DNA of 64,000 nt from Mycetocola tolaasinivorans (lineage in GTDB: Bacteria; Actinomycetota; Actinomycetes; Actinomycetales; Microbacteriaceae), in the NCBI RefSeq assembly GCF_003667565.1, contig NZ_RCUX01000003.1, forward strand, positions 248,001 to 312,000, in the 5' to 3' direction. The notes under the pieces are model-generated. The model was not told the origin of the DNA. It did no database searches and saw only the letters and a list, made by a program, of their open reading frames with translations. A program made the position numbers and the translations under genes. Positions 25,237 through 34,197 of this stretch are shown piece after piece (positions within the stretch are counted from its first letter, which is position 1; every line of letters begins with the position of its first letter).

Positions 25237-27369
25237 CTACAGCCCGCGGATCTGCGGTGTGTGGAACGTCGCACCAAACGCGCGTTCGCTCGCCCCCACA
25301 CGGTCCAGGTAGGGGGTGATGCCGCCATCGATGAACGGCCAACCCGCACCCAGGATCAGGCACAGATCGATGTCCTCGGCACCGTGCACGACGTCGTCTT
25401 CGAGCATCAGGTGGATCTCGTTCGCCAGGCCGTCCTGCACCCGGCGCAGGATCTCCGCCTCGGTCACGGGATTCTTGCCGCCGCTCACGAGCTTCAGCGC
25501 GCCCCTGTCGAAGCCCTTCACCTTGCCCTTGCCGTCTCGCTCAAGCAGGGTGCCATAGTCGGCCAGCTTGTGCAAGTTCTCCGAGCGGTAGAAGCGCTCG
25601 GGGAAGGCGTTGTGGTGCGTGTCGAGCACGTGGGCACCCACCTTGAGCCCCACGAGATCCAGCAGGGCCGACGGAGCCATCGGGAGGCCCAGGGGCGCGA
25701 GCGCGGCGTCGACGGTGGCAAAGCTCGTTCCGGCATCCACCGCACGCATGGATTCACCCAGCAGCACGGCGAGTACGCGGTTGACCACGAAGCCCGGGGT
25801 GTCGCGGGTGATGACCGCGTTCTTACGCAGGTTTTTCGCGGTCACCATTGCGGTGGACAGCGTGGCATCGTCGGTAGCCGGAGCCTTGACCACCTCGATC
25901 AGCGGCATCACCGCTACCGGGTTGAAGAAGTGGAAGCCCACGAGGCGCCCGGGGTGAGCGAGCTTCGCCCCGATCTGCTCAACCGAGAGCGAGGAGGTGT
26001 TGGTCGCGAGGATGGCGTCCTCGCGGACGATCTGCTCGAAGTCGGCAAAGACGTTCTGCTTAATCTCGAGCTCCTCGAATACGGCCTCGATCACCCAGTC
26101 GCAGTCGGCGAACTCGGAGCGATCGGTCGTGCCGTGGATCAGGGCGCCCAGGCGGTTCGCCTCGTCGGCACCAATTCGCCCCTTCTCAGCGAGGGTTCGA
26201 ATCTCGGCGCGGATGTGCTCCACACCCCTGTCGACCCGTGCCTGGTCGAGGTCGGTGATGACCACCGGCACTCGCAGGCGGCGCAGGAACAGGAGCGCAA
26301 ACTGGCTGGCCATCAGGCCGGCACCGATCACGCCGACCTTGCGTACCGGGCGGGCGAGCTCCTTATCTGGCGCACCGGCCGGGCGCTTGGCGCGCTTCTG
26401 CACCAGGTTGAAGGCGTAGATCGATGCTCGGAACTGATCGCCCGCGATGAGGGTCGTGAGCGCCTCGTCCTCGAGTGCAAAGCCCTCCTCGCGAGAGACC
26501 GACTTCGCCGCCTTGATGAGGTCGAGGGCAAGATAGGGAGCCACCGGCTCGGTACCGATCTTTGACTCCAGGGTCTTGCGCGCAATACCGAGCGCGATGT
26601 CCCACTTCGCGAGGCGTTCCAGCTTTCCGGGGGTGTGCGGGCGGGCGACCTTTGTGGTGCCCTCGATCACGCCCGATGCCCACGCGAGGGAGGACTCGAT
26701 GAACGTGGCCGAGCCAAAGCTGACATCCGCGACACCGAGCTCAATGACCTGGGCCGGCCGCAGCATGCGGTTCATCTTCAAGGGATTCTCAATGATCACC
26801 GTGAGGGCGTTCTCGATGCCGATCAGGTTCGGCAGCAGCCAGGAGCCGCCCCATCCCGGGATGAGGCCCAGGAAGACCTCGGGCAGACCGATGCCGGCCG
26901 CGCTCGCATCCACCGTGCGGTAGTCACAGTTCAGTGCGATCTCCAGCCCGCCGCCGAGCGCCAGGCCGTTGATGAACGTAAACGTGGGCACACCGAGCGT
27001 GTGTAGCTTGCCAAACACGTGGTGACCGAGGCGGGGGAGCAGGCTCGCAACCTCGCGGCTGTTGAGATCGCCCACCTTCGAGAGATCGGCACCCGCCGCC
27101 AGAATGAACGGCTTACCGGTGATTGCGACACCGGCAATCTCACCGGCACTCGCGCGCAGGGTCAGGGCGTCCAGGACACCGCCGAGTTCGAGCAGCGTGG
27201 CCGGACCGAAGGTGTTGGGGCGGGTGTGATCGCGGCCGTTGTCGAGCGTAATGAGCGCGAGCGTCTTCCCCGAGGGCAGGGTGACATCGCGCACAAAGCT
27301 GTGCGTGATCACCTCGTCCTGAGACGCTTCGAGCAGCGGGGAAAAGTCAAGGGTGGAGTAGTCGGTCAT
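25237..27369 (-). CDS. fadB: multifunctional enoyl-CoA hydratase/3-hydroxyacyl-CoA dehydrogenase
   Basis: A 710-residue beta-oxidation alpha subunit. The N-terminal crotonase domain has ITGKPFILAAGADLSK (oxyanion hole and acidic residue) and GLALGGGLEIALNCDYR with LPEVFLGLIPGWGG. The NAD-binding domain starts with KVGVIGAGLMASQFALLFLR and contains HFFNPVAVMPLIEVV with the catalytic His; PGFVVNRVL and the C-terminal dehydrogenase domains follow. It hydrates trans-enoyl-CoA and oxidises 3-hydroxyacyl-CoA. It starts three bases after the thiolase stop, giving a fadA-fadB pair. fadJ is an equally valid name. Confidence 0.93.
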   Translation of the reverse strand: MTDYSTLDFSPLLEASQDEVITHSFVRDVTLPSGKTLALITLDNGRDHTRPNTFGPATLLELGGVLDALTLRASAGEIAGVAITGKPFILAAGADLSKVGDLNSREVASLLPRLGHHVFGKLHTLGVPTFTFINGLALGGGLEIALNCDYRTVDASAAGIGLPEVFLGLIPGWGGSWLLPNLIGIENALTVIIENPLKMNRMLRPAQVIELGVADVSFGSATFIESSLAWASGVIEGTTKVARPHTPGKLERLAKWDIALGIARKTLESKIGTEPVAPYLALDLIKAAKSVSREEGFALEDEALTTLIAGDQFRASIYAFNLVQKRAKRPAGAPDKELARPVRKVGVIGAGLMASQFALLFLRRLRVPVVITDLDQARVDRGVEHIRAEIRTLAEKGRIGADEANRLGALIHGTTDRSEFADCDWVIEAVFEELEIKQNVFADFEQIVREDAILATNTSSLSVEQIGAKLAHPGRLVGFHFFNPVAVMPLIEVVKAPATDDATLSTAMVTAKNLRKNAVITRDTPGFVVNRVLAVLLGESMRAVDAGTSFATVDAALAPLGLPMAPSALLDLVGLKVGAHVLDTHHNAFPERFYRSENLHKLADYGTLLERDGKGKVKGFDRGALKLVSGGKNPVTEAEILRRVQDGLANEIHLMLEDDVVHGAEDIDLCLILGAGWPFIDGGITPYLDRVGASERAFGATFHTPQIRGL

Positions 27370-27372
27370 AAT

Positions 27373-28569
27373 CTACTTCTTTCCGTTCCAGTTCGGGTTT
27401 TCCCAGATCACGGTGCCGCCCTGGCCGAGGCCCACACACATAGCGGTGAGGCCGTAGCGCACGCCGGGGTTTTCGGCGAACTGCGCGGCGAGCTGAATCA
27501 TCAGGCGCACACCGGAGGCGGCCAGCGGGTGACCGAGCGCGATGGCCCCACCCCAGGCGTTGACCCGCGGGTCGTCATCGCCGATACCGTAGTGGTCGAG
27601 GAAGCTGAGCACCTGCACGGCAAACGCCTCGTTCAGCTCGAACAGGCCGATGTCCTCGATCCTGAGGCCGGCCTTGGCCAGAGCCTTCTCGGTGGACGGG
27701 ATCGGGCCGAGCCCCATCACTTCGGGCTCAACACCGGCGTATGCAAAACTCACCATGCGCATCTTCGGGGTGAGCTTCAGCTGATGCACGGCCTCGGAGC
27801 CCGCGAGCAGGCTCACGGTGGCACCGTCGGTGAGGGGGGAGGAGTTGCCGGCGGTCACACGGCCGTGCGGGCGGAACGGCGTCTTCAGCGAGGCGAGGCC
27901 CTCGAGGGTGGTTTCGGGACGCATACCCTGATCGGTGTCGGCGAGGCCCCAGCCCGCGTCACTGCGCAGCGCAATCGGTACCAGGTCCGGCTGAATCTTG
28001 CCGTTTGCGTAGGCGGCGGCTACCTTCTGCTGGCTGCGCATGCCAAAGCGGTCGGCACGCTCCTTGGTGAGCTTCGGGAAGCGATCGTGCAGGTTTTCCG
28101 CGGTGATACCCATGTTGAGGGCGTCCGGGCTCACGATCTTCTCCGCGAGGAAGCGCGGGTTGGGATCGGCATTGAAGCCCATCGGGTGACGCCCCATGTG
28201 CTCCACACCGCCGGCGATCGCCAGATCGTAGGCACCGAAGGCCACCCCCGCGCCCAGCGCGGTGACGGCGGTCATGGCACCCGCACACATGCGGTCAATC
28301 GCATAGCCGGGTACCGTGGTCGGCAGGCCCGCGAGCAGCGCCGCGGTGCGCCCCAGGGTGAGCCCCTGGTCGCCCTGCTGGGTGGTGGCCGCGATCGCAA
28401 CATCGTCAATGCGTTCCCCGGGAACCCCGGGGTTTCGTTCAAGCAGACCGATCATGGCCTTCACCACGAGATCATCGGCCCGGGTGTTCCAGTACATGCC
28501 CTTTTCACCGGCACGTCCGAACGGGGTTCGCGTTCCATCGACGAAGTAAACGTCGTTTTTCTTGGCCAC
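27373..28569 (-). CDS. fadA: acetyl-CoA C-acyltransferase (beta-oxidation thiolase)
   Basis: A 398-residue thiolase that cleaves 3-ketoacyl-CoA to acetyl-CoA and a shortened acyl-CoA. The acyl-accepting Cys is in RMCAGAMTAV near residue 90, NEAFAVQ and GGAIALGHPLAASG carry the conserved Asn and His, and the second catalytic Cys is in MCVGLGQGGTVI near the C-terminus. GTG 28569 follows TAGGAGG. An imperfect inverted repeat (28577-28606) overlaps the leader. It is followed directly by fadB. Confidence 0.95.
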   Translation of the reverse strand: MAKKNDVYFVDGTRTPFGRAGEKGMYWNTRADDLVVKAMIGLLERNPGVPGERIDDVAIAATTQQGDQGLTLGRTAALLAGLPTTVPGYAIDRMCAGAMTAVTALGAGVAFGAYDLAIAGGVEHMGRHPMGFNADPNPRFLAEKIVSPDALNMGITAENLHDRFPKLTKERADRFGMRSQQKVAAAYANGKIQPDLVPIALRSDAGWGLADTDQGMRPETTLEGLASLKTPFRPHGRVTAGNSSPLTDGATVSLLAGSEAVHQLKLTPKMRMVSFAYAGVEPEVMGLGPIPSTEKALAKAGLRIEDIGLFELNEAFAVQVLSFLDHYGIGDDDPRVNAWGGAIALGHPLAASGVRLMIQLAAQFAENPGVRYGLTAMCVGLGQGGTVIWENPNWNGKK

Positions 28570-28576
28570 ACTGCCT

Positions 28577-28606
28577 CCTAGAGGAATCGATTGATTCGAT
28601 CCTAGG
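28577..28606 (-). promoter_or_regulatory. inverted repeat in the fadA leader
   Basis: CCTAG (28577-28581) and GAATC (28584-28588) pair with GATTC (28593-28597) and CTAGG (28602-28606) around a GATT loop. It overlaps the ribosome site of fadA, so it could be an operator or a hairpin masking translation. Confidence 0.45.
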
Positions 28607-28643
28607 GAAGGCGTCTGGGAGGCTGCTACCCCTGTGTGATTTC

Positions 28644-30005
28644 CTACGAAGCCCCGCCGTCGTCTTCCAGCACAATTTGGGGAGCTTCTACAAAGGCATC
28701 CCGGATTAGCTGTGCGGTTTCCTCAACCTGCCACGGGCGGGCGCCGAGGGCCGCGAGCTGATCCGCCACGGCCTCGGTGGTCAGCGGAACCGGCGGGTGC
28801 CAGGCGATTCGGCGCAGCAGTTCCGGGGTCAGCAGGTTCTCCACCGGCATCTCTCGTGCCTCGGCGTGGGCCACGACGCGCGGTCGAGTGACCCGCAGGC
28901 GGTGATCCGCCTCGGGGTTCTTCTCGGCCCAGGCCCGAATGGGCGGCAGGGTATCGGTGTGGATGCGCAACGGCGGCAGATCGGTTTCGTTCTGCCCGCG
29001 CTCGATCGCGGACCACCAGGTGTTCAGCTCGGTGCGGCTCGCCCGCCCGGTGAACGCCCGCATCCCGGCGAGTTGCGCGCGGGTCTTCGGGTTGGCCTTG
29101 ACCGCCGCCTGCAGGGCGGCATCGGGTACCAGGCGGCCGGGTGCCACGTCACGTCGACGAGCGAGGGTGTCGCGGGCCGTCCACAGCTCACGCGCCACGG
29201 CAAGAATCTGCCTATTGCGCGCACTAGGTGCTCCCGAGAGCTTGCGCCACGGATCAATCTTGGCGGCGGGGGCGGGCTTGTTCAGCTCGGCCGCAAACTC
29301 CTGCCGCGCAATCTCGGTCTTTCCCGCCGCGATGAGCAGCTTCTCAACCTCGTCACGCAGATCGACGAGAAGTTCCACATCGAGCGCCGCGTATTCGAGC
29401 CAGGACTGGGGGAGCGGACGGGTCGACCAGTCGGCCGCCGAGTGCTCCTTCGCCAGGTGTATCCCCAGCAGGTTCTCCACCACGGAACCGAGACCCACGC
29501 GGGGCATGCCGAGCAGGCGCGCGGCAAGCTCGGTATCAAAAATCTGGGAGGGGTCGAGCCCCACCTCGCGCAGGCAGGCGAGATCCTGACTCGCGGCGTG
29601 CAGCACCCACTCGGCATCCCCGATCACGGCCTGAAGCTCGTGCAGCGAGCCCAGGGCGATGGGGTCGTAGAGGAACATGCCCGCGTCGCGGCGGAACACC
29701 TGAATCAGGTAGGCGCGCTGCGAGTAGCGGTAGCCCGAGGCCCGCTCGGCATCCACGGCAACGGGGCCGTGACCGGCGGCCAGGAGACTCAGTGATTCGG
29801 CATAGGCGCGCGGGGTGTCGATGACGCGGCGCGAGCCGGCCTCCGCCGAGCCCACTGCAGCGATTGCGGCGGCCGTGGCGGACACCGAGACCACCGGTGC
29901 GGCACCCGCACCGGATGTGGGCGTGGCCGCAACCTCGGGGGTGGTGGCCGATCCGGGCGCGGTGTTTCCCGCGGGAGCGGATGCTCGTCTGGATCGCTCA
30001 GCCAC
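28644..30005 (-). CDS. rnd: RNase D-like 3'-5' exonuclease with HRDC domain
   Basis: A 453-residue DEDD-family ribonuclease. The catalytic acids are in PVAVDAERASGYRYSQRAYLIQV (DxE), LHAASQDLACL, IFDTELAARLLG and LEYAALDVELLVDL. An HRDC nucleic-acid domain covers about residues 235-300 (RKLSGAPSARNRQILAVARELW). The first 60 residues are Ala/Thr/Pro-rich and disordered. GTG 30005 is chosen because GAGGAAC precedes it and it overlaps the DUF3000 stop by eight bases; a TTG at 30026 is the alternative. DUF3000-rnd-fadA-fadB is a common actinobacterial order. Confidence 0.9.
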   Translation of the reverse strand: MAERSRRASAPAGNTAPGSATTPEVAATPTSGAGAAPVVSVSATAAAIAAVGSAEAGSRRVIDTPRAYAESLSLLAAGHGPVAVDAERASGYRYSQRAYLIQVFRRDAGMFLYDPIALGSLHELQAVIGDAEWVLHAASQDLACLREVGLDPSQIFDTELAARLLGMPRVGLGSVVENLLGIHLAKEHSAADWSTRPLPQSWLEYAALDVELLVDLRDEVEKLLIAAGKTEIARQEFAAELNKPAPAAKIDPWRKLSGAPSARNRQILAVARELWTARDTLARRRDVAPGRLVPDAALQAAVKANPKTRAQLAGMRAFTGRASRTELNTWWSAIERGQNETDLPPLRIHTDTLPPIRAWAEKNPEADHRLRVTRPRVVAHAEAREMPVENLLTPELLRRIAWHPPVPLTTEAVADQLAALGARPWQVEETAQLIRDAFVEAPQIVLEDDGGAS

Positions 30006-30615
30006 GAGTTCCTCTGTGACGGCCAATCATGGTCACTCCTTCTTCGGTGGGGGGCAGGCCGGCCAGCAGGCACAGCAGATCTCCCCAGCCTTCTACGTGG
30101 GCGCCGAGTTCGGCGTTGTGTGGCGTCCAAGAGGCGCGCAGTTCGAGCTGGGTGCCGTCTCCGGCACTCGCAAGCTCACCAAAACCCGTCGAGATTACCT
30201 TAGTGGCGGTACCGCTCGCCGCGCCAAATTGCGCGTCCCGGGCCTCCAGGGCATCCATGAGCCAAGACCAGGCGACGCCGGCCATGAACGGGTCCACTCC
30301 GAGCTCGGGCTCGAGTGGGGCCTGAGCGAAGCAGATGATTCGGAAGGCCCCTCCCCAGGCTTCGGGGGCGGAGGGATCGTACAAGAGGACAAAGCGGCCA
30401 GCGCCGTGTTCGGAGTCGGAGGCGTGGGCCTCGAATCCGCCCCGTTGCGCGGCGGGAAGCACATCCGCGGCCAGCGCCAGCGCATACGGCGCAAGACGCT
30501 CCGGCGCGGCAATCTCCTGTACCCGCAGTTCGGGGCGTAGGCTCACACTCCGGATGGCGTCGCGGGCCCGGACAAAGTCCGCCGGGACGAGATCATCCGT
30601 TACCGAATCAGTCAC
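29998..30615 (-). CDS. DUF3000 family protein
   Basis: A 205-residue actinobacterial protein of unknown function. Recognisable segments are LRPELRVQEIAAPERLAPYALALAA, RFVLLYDPSAPEAWGGAFRIICF and ELGVDPFMAGVAWSWLMDAL. It lies directly upstream of and overlaps rnd. GTG 30615 has TAGTCT (30627-30622, reverse strand) exactly six bases ahead and no ribosome site, fitting a leaderless mRNA. The divergent hydrolase starts 25 bases away, so the two promoters overlap. Confidence 0.88.
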   Translation of the reverse strand: MTDSVTDDLVPADFVRARDAIRSVSLRPELRVQEIAAPERLAPYALALAADVLPAAQRGGFEAHASDSEHGAGRFVLLYDPSAPEAWGGAFRIICFAQAPLEPELGVDPFMAGVAWSWLMDALEARDAQFGAASGTATKVISTGFGELASAGDGTQLELRASWTPHNAELGAHVEGWGDLLCLLAGLPPTEEGVTMIGRHRGTRG

Positions 30616-30640
30616 GTTTGCAGACTAGAGTTAGTTGGCT

Positions 30641-31822
30641 ATGAATCCTTCACGCCGCGCCGAACGCCGCGCGTTTCTCCTGCCCCTGACCGCCGTTGCG
30701 GCCACCACCGCCGTCGTTGCCGCCGGGATCGCCGCCGTCTCGGCCATCATGGCCCGCGAGGTGTTAACCCCACCCGGCCCGGATGCTCCGGATACCCCGG
30801 TGCTCGGCATCAACGAGGTCGCGGGCACCATCGTGCTCGGTCGCACGGACTTCACCGTACTGCCCGGGCAGTACGGAATCTGGTACGGCCGCCCCGAGCG
30901 TCTGATTCGGATCGGCGAGGTGCTCGAGGTGGGGGAGAAGACCGTTACCCGCGAGCTCCCCGTCCAGGATTTGCGCGGAGTGGTGGGTCACGGGCACGGC
31001 CGGTTCACCGGCTGGGTCGATGCCGAGCCCGCAGCCGTGGTGGAACAGTGGGAGAACGTCGCAATTCCCGTGGAGGGCGGTATCGCACCGGCCTGGCTGA
31101 TCCCCTCGGCCGACGCCAGTGCGGATGCCCCCTGGCTCGTGGTGGTGCACGGCCGCGGTACCCGTCGCGGCGAGGGCCTGCGTGCGGTGCCGACCGCCCA
31201 CGCCGCGGGGTACCACGTGCTCCTACTCACCTATCGCAACGACGGCGATGCACCCTTCAGTACCGACCGTCGCTATGGCCTCGGTCAAACCGAGTGGGCC
31301 GATGTCGATGCTGCCCTCGGTTGGGTGCGCGCCCGCAGCGATGCCCGGATCGTGCTGATGGGGTGGTCGATGGGTGGCGCGATTGCGCTGCAGACCGTCC
31401 TCAACGGCGAACACCACGGCGACGTCCACGCGCTCCTGCTGGATTCCCCGGTGATCAACTGGCATGACGTGCTGAGCTTCCAGGCGCGCGAGCGCCGGCT
31501 GCCACGCGCAGTGCGCGACTTCGCGGTCCACCTGATCGGCGCGAACTGGGCACGCCGCATCACCGGCCTGGAAGCCCCCGTGCGCCTCGACGATCTGAAC
31601 CTCGTCGCGCGGGCCGCCGAGCTGCGCATCCCCACACTGATCCTGCAGAGTACCGATGACGATGTGGTGCCCGCGAACGCCGCGCAGGCACTCGCCGCCG
31701 AGCGCCCCGACACCGTCGACCTGGAGATCTTCTCGGTCGCGCGTCACACCAAGCTCTGGAACTTCGATCGCGAACGCTGGGAAACCCGCGTGCGTGACTG
31801 GCTCGATCGCCAGCACCCGTAA
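30641..31822 (+). CDS. alpha/beta hydrolase, membrane-anchored
   Basis: A 393-residue serine hydrolase. One N-terminal hydrophobic segment (FLLPLTAVAATTAVVAAGIA) acts as signal anchor, so the enzyme faces outward. WLVVVHGRGTRRGEGL gives the oxyanion region, GWSMGGAIAL is the nucleophile elbow, STDDDVVP supplies the acid and RHTKLWN the His. The 130 residues between anchor and hydrolase domain contain no known domain. ATG 30641 is preceded by TAGAGT at 30626-30631. Substrate is unknown; peptidase or esterase are both possible. Confidence 0.83.
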   Translation: MNPSRRAERRAFLLPLTAVAATTAVVAAGIAAVSAIMAREVLTPPGPDAPDTPVLGINEVAGTIVLGRTDFTVLPGQYGIWYGRPERLIRIGEVLEVGEKTVTRELPVQDLRGVVGHGHGRFTGWVDAEPAAVVEQWENVAIPVEGGIAPAWLIPSADASADAPWLVVVHGRGTRRGEGLRAVPTAHAAGYHVLLLTYRNDGDAPFSTDRRYGLGQTEWADVDAALGWVRARSDARIVLMGWSMGGAIALQTVLNGEHHGDVHALLLDSPVINWHDVLSFQARERRLPRAVRDFAVHLIGANWARRITGLEAPVRLDDLNLVARAAELRIPTLILQSTDDDVVPANAAQALAAERPDTVDLEIFSVARHTKLWNFDRERWETRVRDWLDRQHP

Positions 31823-31848
31823 AACCGCAGCCAAGCAGCGCCAGGAAC

Positions 31849-31895
31849 GCGAGAGGGGCGCGTCACCGTTGATGGTGACACGCCCCTCTCGCTTT
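31849..31895. terminator. bidirectional terminator between convergent genes
   Basis: A 19-base stem with one mismatch (31849-31867 and 31873-31891, loop GTTGA region) is followed by TTTT. It separates the alpha/beta hydrolase from the convergent reductase. Confidence 0.9.
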
Positions 31896-31916
31896 TCGGC
31901 CGCACCGGCTTCGGGC

Positions 31917-32639
31917 CTAGTCCACGGCCGGCCGAGGCCGGAACCGCTGGTAGAGCGTGCCCTCATCGTCCAGCATGAGACCGTGCAGCGTGTAGCGAGT
32001 GACGAGCTTTTCGGCCTGTCCAAACACCGGCTGCGGGGGCAATACGACGCTGGGGGCAGCGGTCAGGAAGATCTCATCGATCGCTCCCGCGGCGAGGAAA
32101 CTTCCGGTCACGGTCGGGCCGCCCTCGCAGATCACCCGGGTGAGCCCGTGCTCGGCGAGGGTCTGCAGAATCTGTGCGGGGCTCGGGTCCGCGGCGTTGA
32201 TACCGATCACGGCGTGTACGCGGCCGTCCATCCGCGCCGTCACCTTGGGCACCGACGCCTGGGGGCACAGGACGATCAGGCGCTCGCGTGCGCCCTCGTT
32301 GTCCGGCACATCGCCGAGGTCGCCGCTACGGGTCAGTACGGCGAGCATCGCGCGTCGCGGAATCGTGTAGCCCTCGGCGCGGAGGCTCTGGGCCCCCACG
32401 AGCACGGCGTCGGCCTGATCGCGAATCACCGAGAGGATGGTGCGATCCACCCGGTTTGAAATGGTGTCGCTCGTGCCGTCCTCACCCGCGGCAGAACCGT
32501 TCATGGTGGTGATCATGTTGACGGCGGTCCAGGTGTCCCCGGCGAGCGCGTAGCGCCGGGCGATCCACTCCCGGGCTTCGGGCAGCGCCGGGTCGATGCG
32601 TTCCCCGCTGGCGGGCAGCAGCTCGGTGAGACTACTCAT
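31917..32639 (-). CDS. RibD C-terminal-like (dihydrofolate reductase fold) reductase
   Basis: A 240-residue protein of the pyrimidine reductase/RibD_C family, NADPH-dependent by analogy. AVNMITTMNGSAAG, DAVLVGAQSLRAEGY and RVICEGGPTVTGSFLAAGAIDEIFLTAAP are the family segments. There is no deaminase domain. ATG 32639 overlaps the sufE stop by eight bases (CATGAGTAG), so it is coupled to sufE; the eleven codons upstream are sufE coding. A role in riboflavin synthesis is possible but not implied by the neighbours. Confidence 0.85.
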   Translation of the reverse strand: MSSLTELLPASGERIDPALPEAREWIARRYALAGDTWTAVNMITTMNGSAAGEDGTSDTISNRVDRTILSVIRDQADAVLVGAQSLRAEGYTIPRRAMLAVLTRSGDLGDVPDNEGARERLIVLCPQASVPKVTARMDGRVHAVIGINAADPSPAQILQTLAEHGLTRVICEGGPTVTGSFLAAGAIDEIFLTAAPSVVLPPQPVFGQAEKLVTRYTLHGLMLDDEGTLYQRFRPRPAVD

Positions 32640-33075
32640 GCCCGGCCAGCACGCGGATCTGACGCTGGGCACGACGGATCATGCCGGTCATGCCCGCCAG
32701 ACGCAGGGGCGAGACGGCGCGAGCGAGCCCGAGACGCTGTGAGTAGTCGCTCGGCACGGCCAGGGCCTCCTCGATACTCAGCCCCGAGAGACCCTGCACC
32801 AGGATGCTGGCAAACCCGCGGGTGGTTGGTGCCTCCTGCGGTGCGGTCGCGAACATCTGAACACGCTGATCCGCATCGAGTTCGACGCGAATGAATACGG
32901 GGGACTGGCACTCGGCCACGCGCTCCAGCTCCTCCGGGTGATCGCTATAGCGTTCGGGAAGGGCGGGAAGTTCTCGGGAGAAGTCCAGCAGGAGTTCGAG
33001 CCGCGAGTTTTCGTCGAGGTCGAGGAAGTCCTCGCTGATCTCGGCGAGCGCGGCGGGCAGCGCGTTATCGGTCAT
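32632..33075 (-). CDS. sufE: SufE family sulfur acceptor protein
   Basis: A 147-residue SufE-like protein that takes persulfide sulfur and passes it on for iron-sulfur cluster assembly. The sulfur-accepting Cys is in ERVAECQSPVFIRVE; TRGFASILVQGLSGLSIEEALAV and the C-terminal helix match the fold. It follows the thiosulfate sulfurtransferase gene by 42 bases, an arrangement common in actinobacteria in which the rhodanese-like enzyme may be the sulfur donor (inference). Confidence 0.92.
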   Translation of the reverse strand: MTDNALPAALAEISEDFLDLDENSRLELLLDFSRELPALPERYSDHPEELERVAECQSPVFIRVELDADQRVQMFATAPQEAPTTRGFASILVQGLSGLSIEEALAVPSDYSQRLGLARAVSPLRLAGMTGMIRRAQRQIRVLAGHE

Positions 33076-33117
33076 GGGAATCCATTATGCCAGTCGCGCG
33101 CCCGCCGCACCGCGGGG

Positions 33118-34041
33118 TTAGTGCGCGGTCTGCCGCTCACCGCGGGCGGGTCGGGTGCCGCGCTCGGTGCCCTGCACGATCGGTACGCGCACGGCGTTGC
33201 CCCACTCGGTCCAGGAGCCGTCGTAGTTGCGGACCGCCTGGAAACCGAGCAGGTAGCGCAGGGCGAACCAGGTGTGGCTGGAGCGCTCACCGATCCGGCA
33301 GTAGGTGATGACCGACTCGGTGGGGGCGAGGCCCAGCTCGCCGCGATAGATAGCCTCGAGCTCTCCCCGGGCCAGGTAGCCACCATCGGAACCCACGGCG
33401 CGGGCCCAGGGCACGTTGTGGGCGGTGGGGATGTGACCGCCGCGCAGGACGCCCTCCTCCGGGTAGTCCGGGTGGGTAACCCGCTCACCGGTGTACTCCT
33501 GGGGTGAGCGGATGTCGATCAGCGGGCTGCCCAGGTGGGCGATGACGTCATCGCGGAAGGCACGCTCGGTGTGGTCATCGCGTTCGATGATCGGATAGCG
33601 GGTCTCGATGCGCTCGGGCACCTCGGTGGTGAGCTCGCGGCCCTCGGCGATCCACTTATCGCGGCCGCCATCCAGCAGGCGAACATCGGGGTGGCCAAAC
33701 AGGGTGAAGACCCAGAGGGCGTAGGCGGCCCACCAGTTGCTCTTATCGCCGTAGATGATGACGGTGTCATCCCGGGAGATGCCCTTGCGGGACAGGAGCT
33801 CGGCAAAACCCTCGCCATCCAGGTAGTCGCGCACGACGGGATCGTTGAGCTCAGTGTGCCAGTCGACCTTCACGGCGCCGGGGATGTGCCCGACCGTGTA
33901 CAGGAGGACGTCCTCATCGGATTCGACCACGACCAGGCCGGGCTCATCGAGGCGTTCGGCCAGCCAGGAGGTGGAGACCAGTTTGCCCGGGTGGGCGTAG
34001 TCGGCAAACTTCGGATCGGAGGTATCAAATGCGAATGTCAC
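33118..34041 (-). CDS. sseA: thiosulfate/3-mercaptopyruvate sulfurtransferase (tandem rhodanese)
   Basis: A 307-residue enzyme with two rhodanese domains. The N-terminal domain (about 20-140, [16 protein letters not shown]) lacks the catalytic Cys; the C-terminal domain has the active loop [13 protein letters not shown] near residue 255. It transfers sulfur from thiosulfate to a thiol acceptor. GTG 34041 follows AGGGGACCCC. It is divergent from zapE and leads an operon with sufE and the RibD-like reductase. Confidence 0.93.
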   Translation of the reverse strand: MTFAFDTSDPKFADYAHPGKLVSTSWLAERLDEPGLVVVESDEDVLLYTVGHIPGAVKVDWHTELNDPVVRDYLDGEGFAELLSRKGISRDDTVIIYGDKSNWWAAYALWVFTLFGHPDVRLLDGGRDKWIAEGRELTTEVPERIETRYPIIERDDHTERAFRDDVIAHLGSPLIDIRSPQEYTGERVTHPDYPEEGVLRGGHIPTAHNVPWARAVGSDGGYLARGELEAIYRGELGLAPTESVITYCRIGERSSHTWFALRYLLGFQAVRNYDGSWTEWGNAVRVPIVQGTERGTRPARGERQTAH

Positions 34042-34197
34042 GGGGTCCCCTCGGCTGTGAACCGGCGCGGGCCGGTCCGGACGGATAGCTTCGTGGGGTT
34101 AGGCTAGGAGCCGAAGCCCCACCTTTTGAATGTACGCACCTTTTCTCCGCTTGTCATCAGGGTGGCGCAAGAATCCGACACACGAGGTAGCCCACCC

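Noticed and set aside
25219..26565. Plus-strand frame opposite fadB
   Set aside because: Antisense shadow of a well-conserved multifunctional enzyme.
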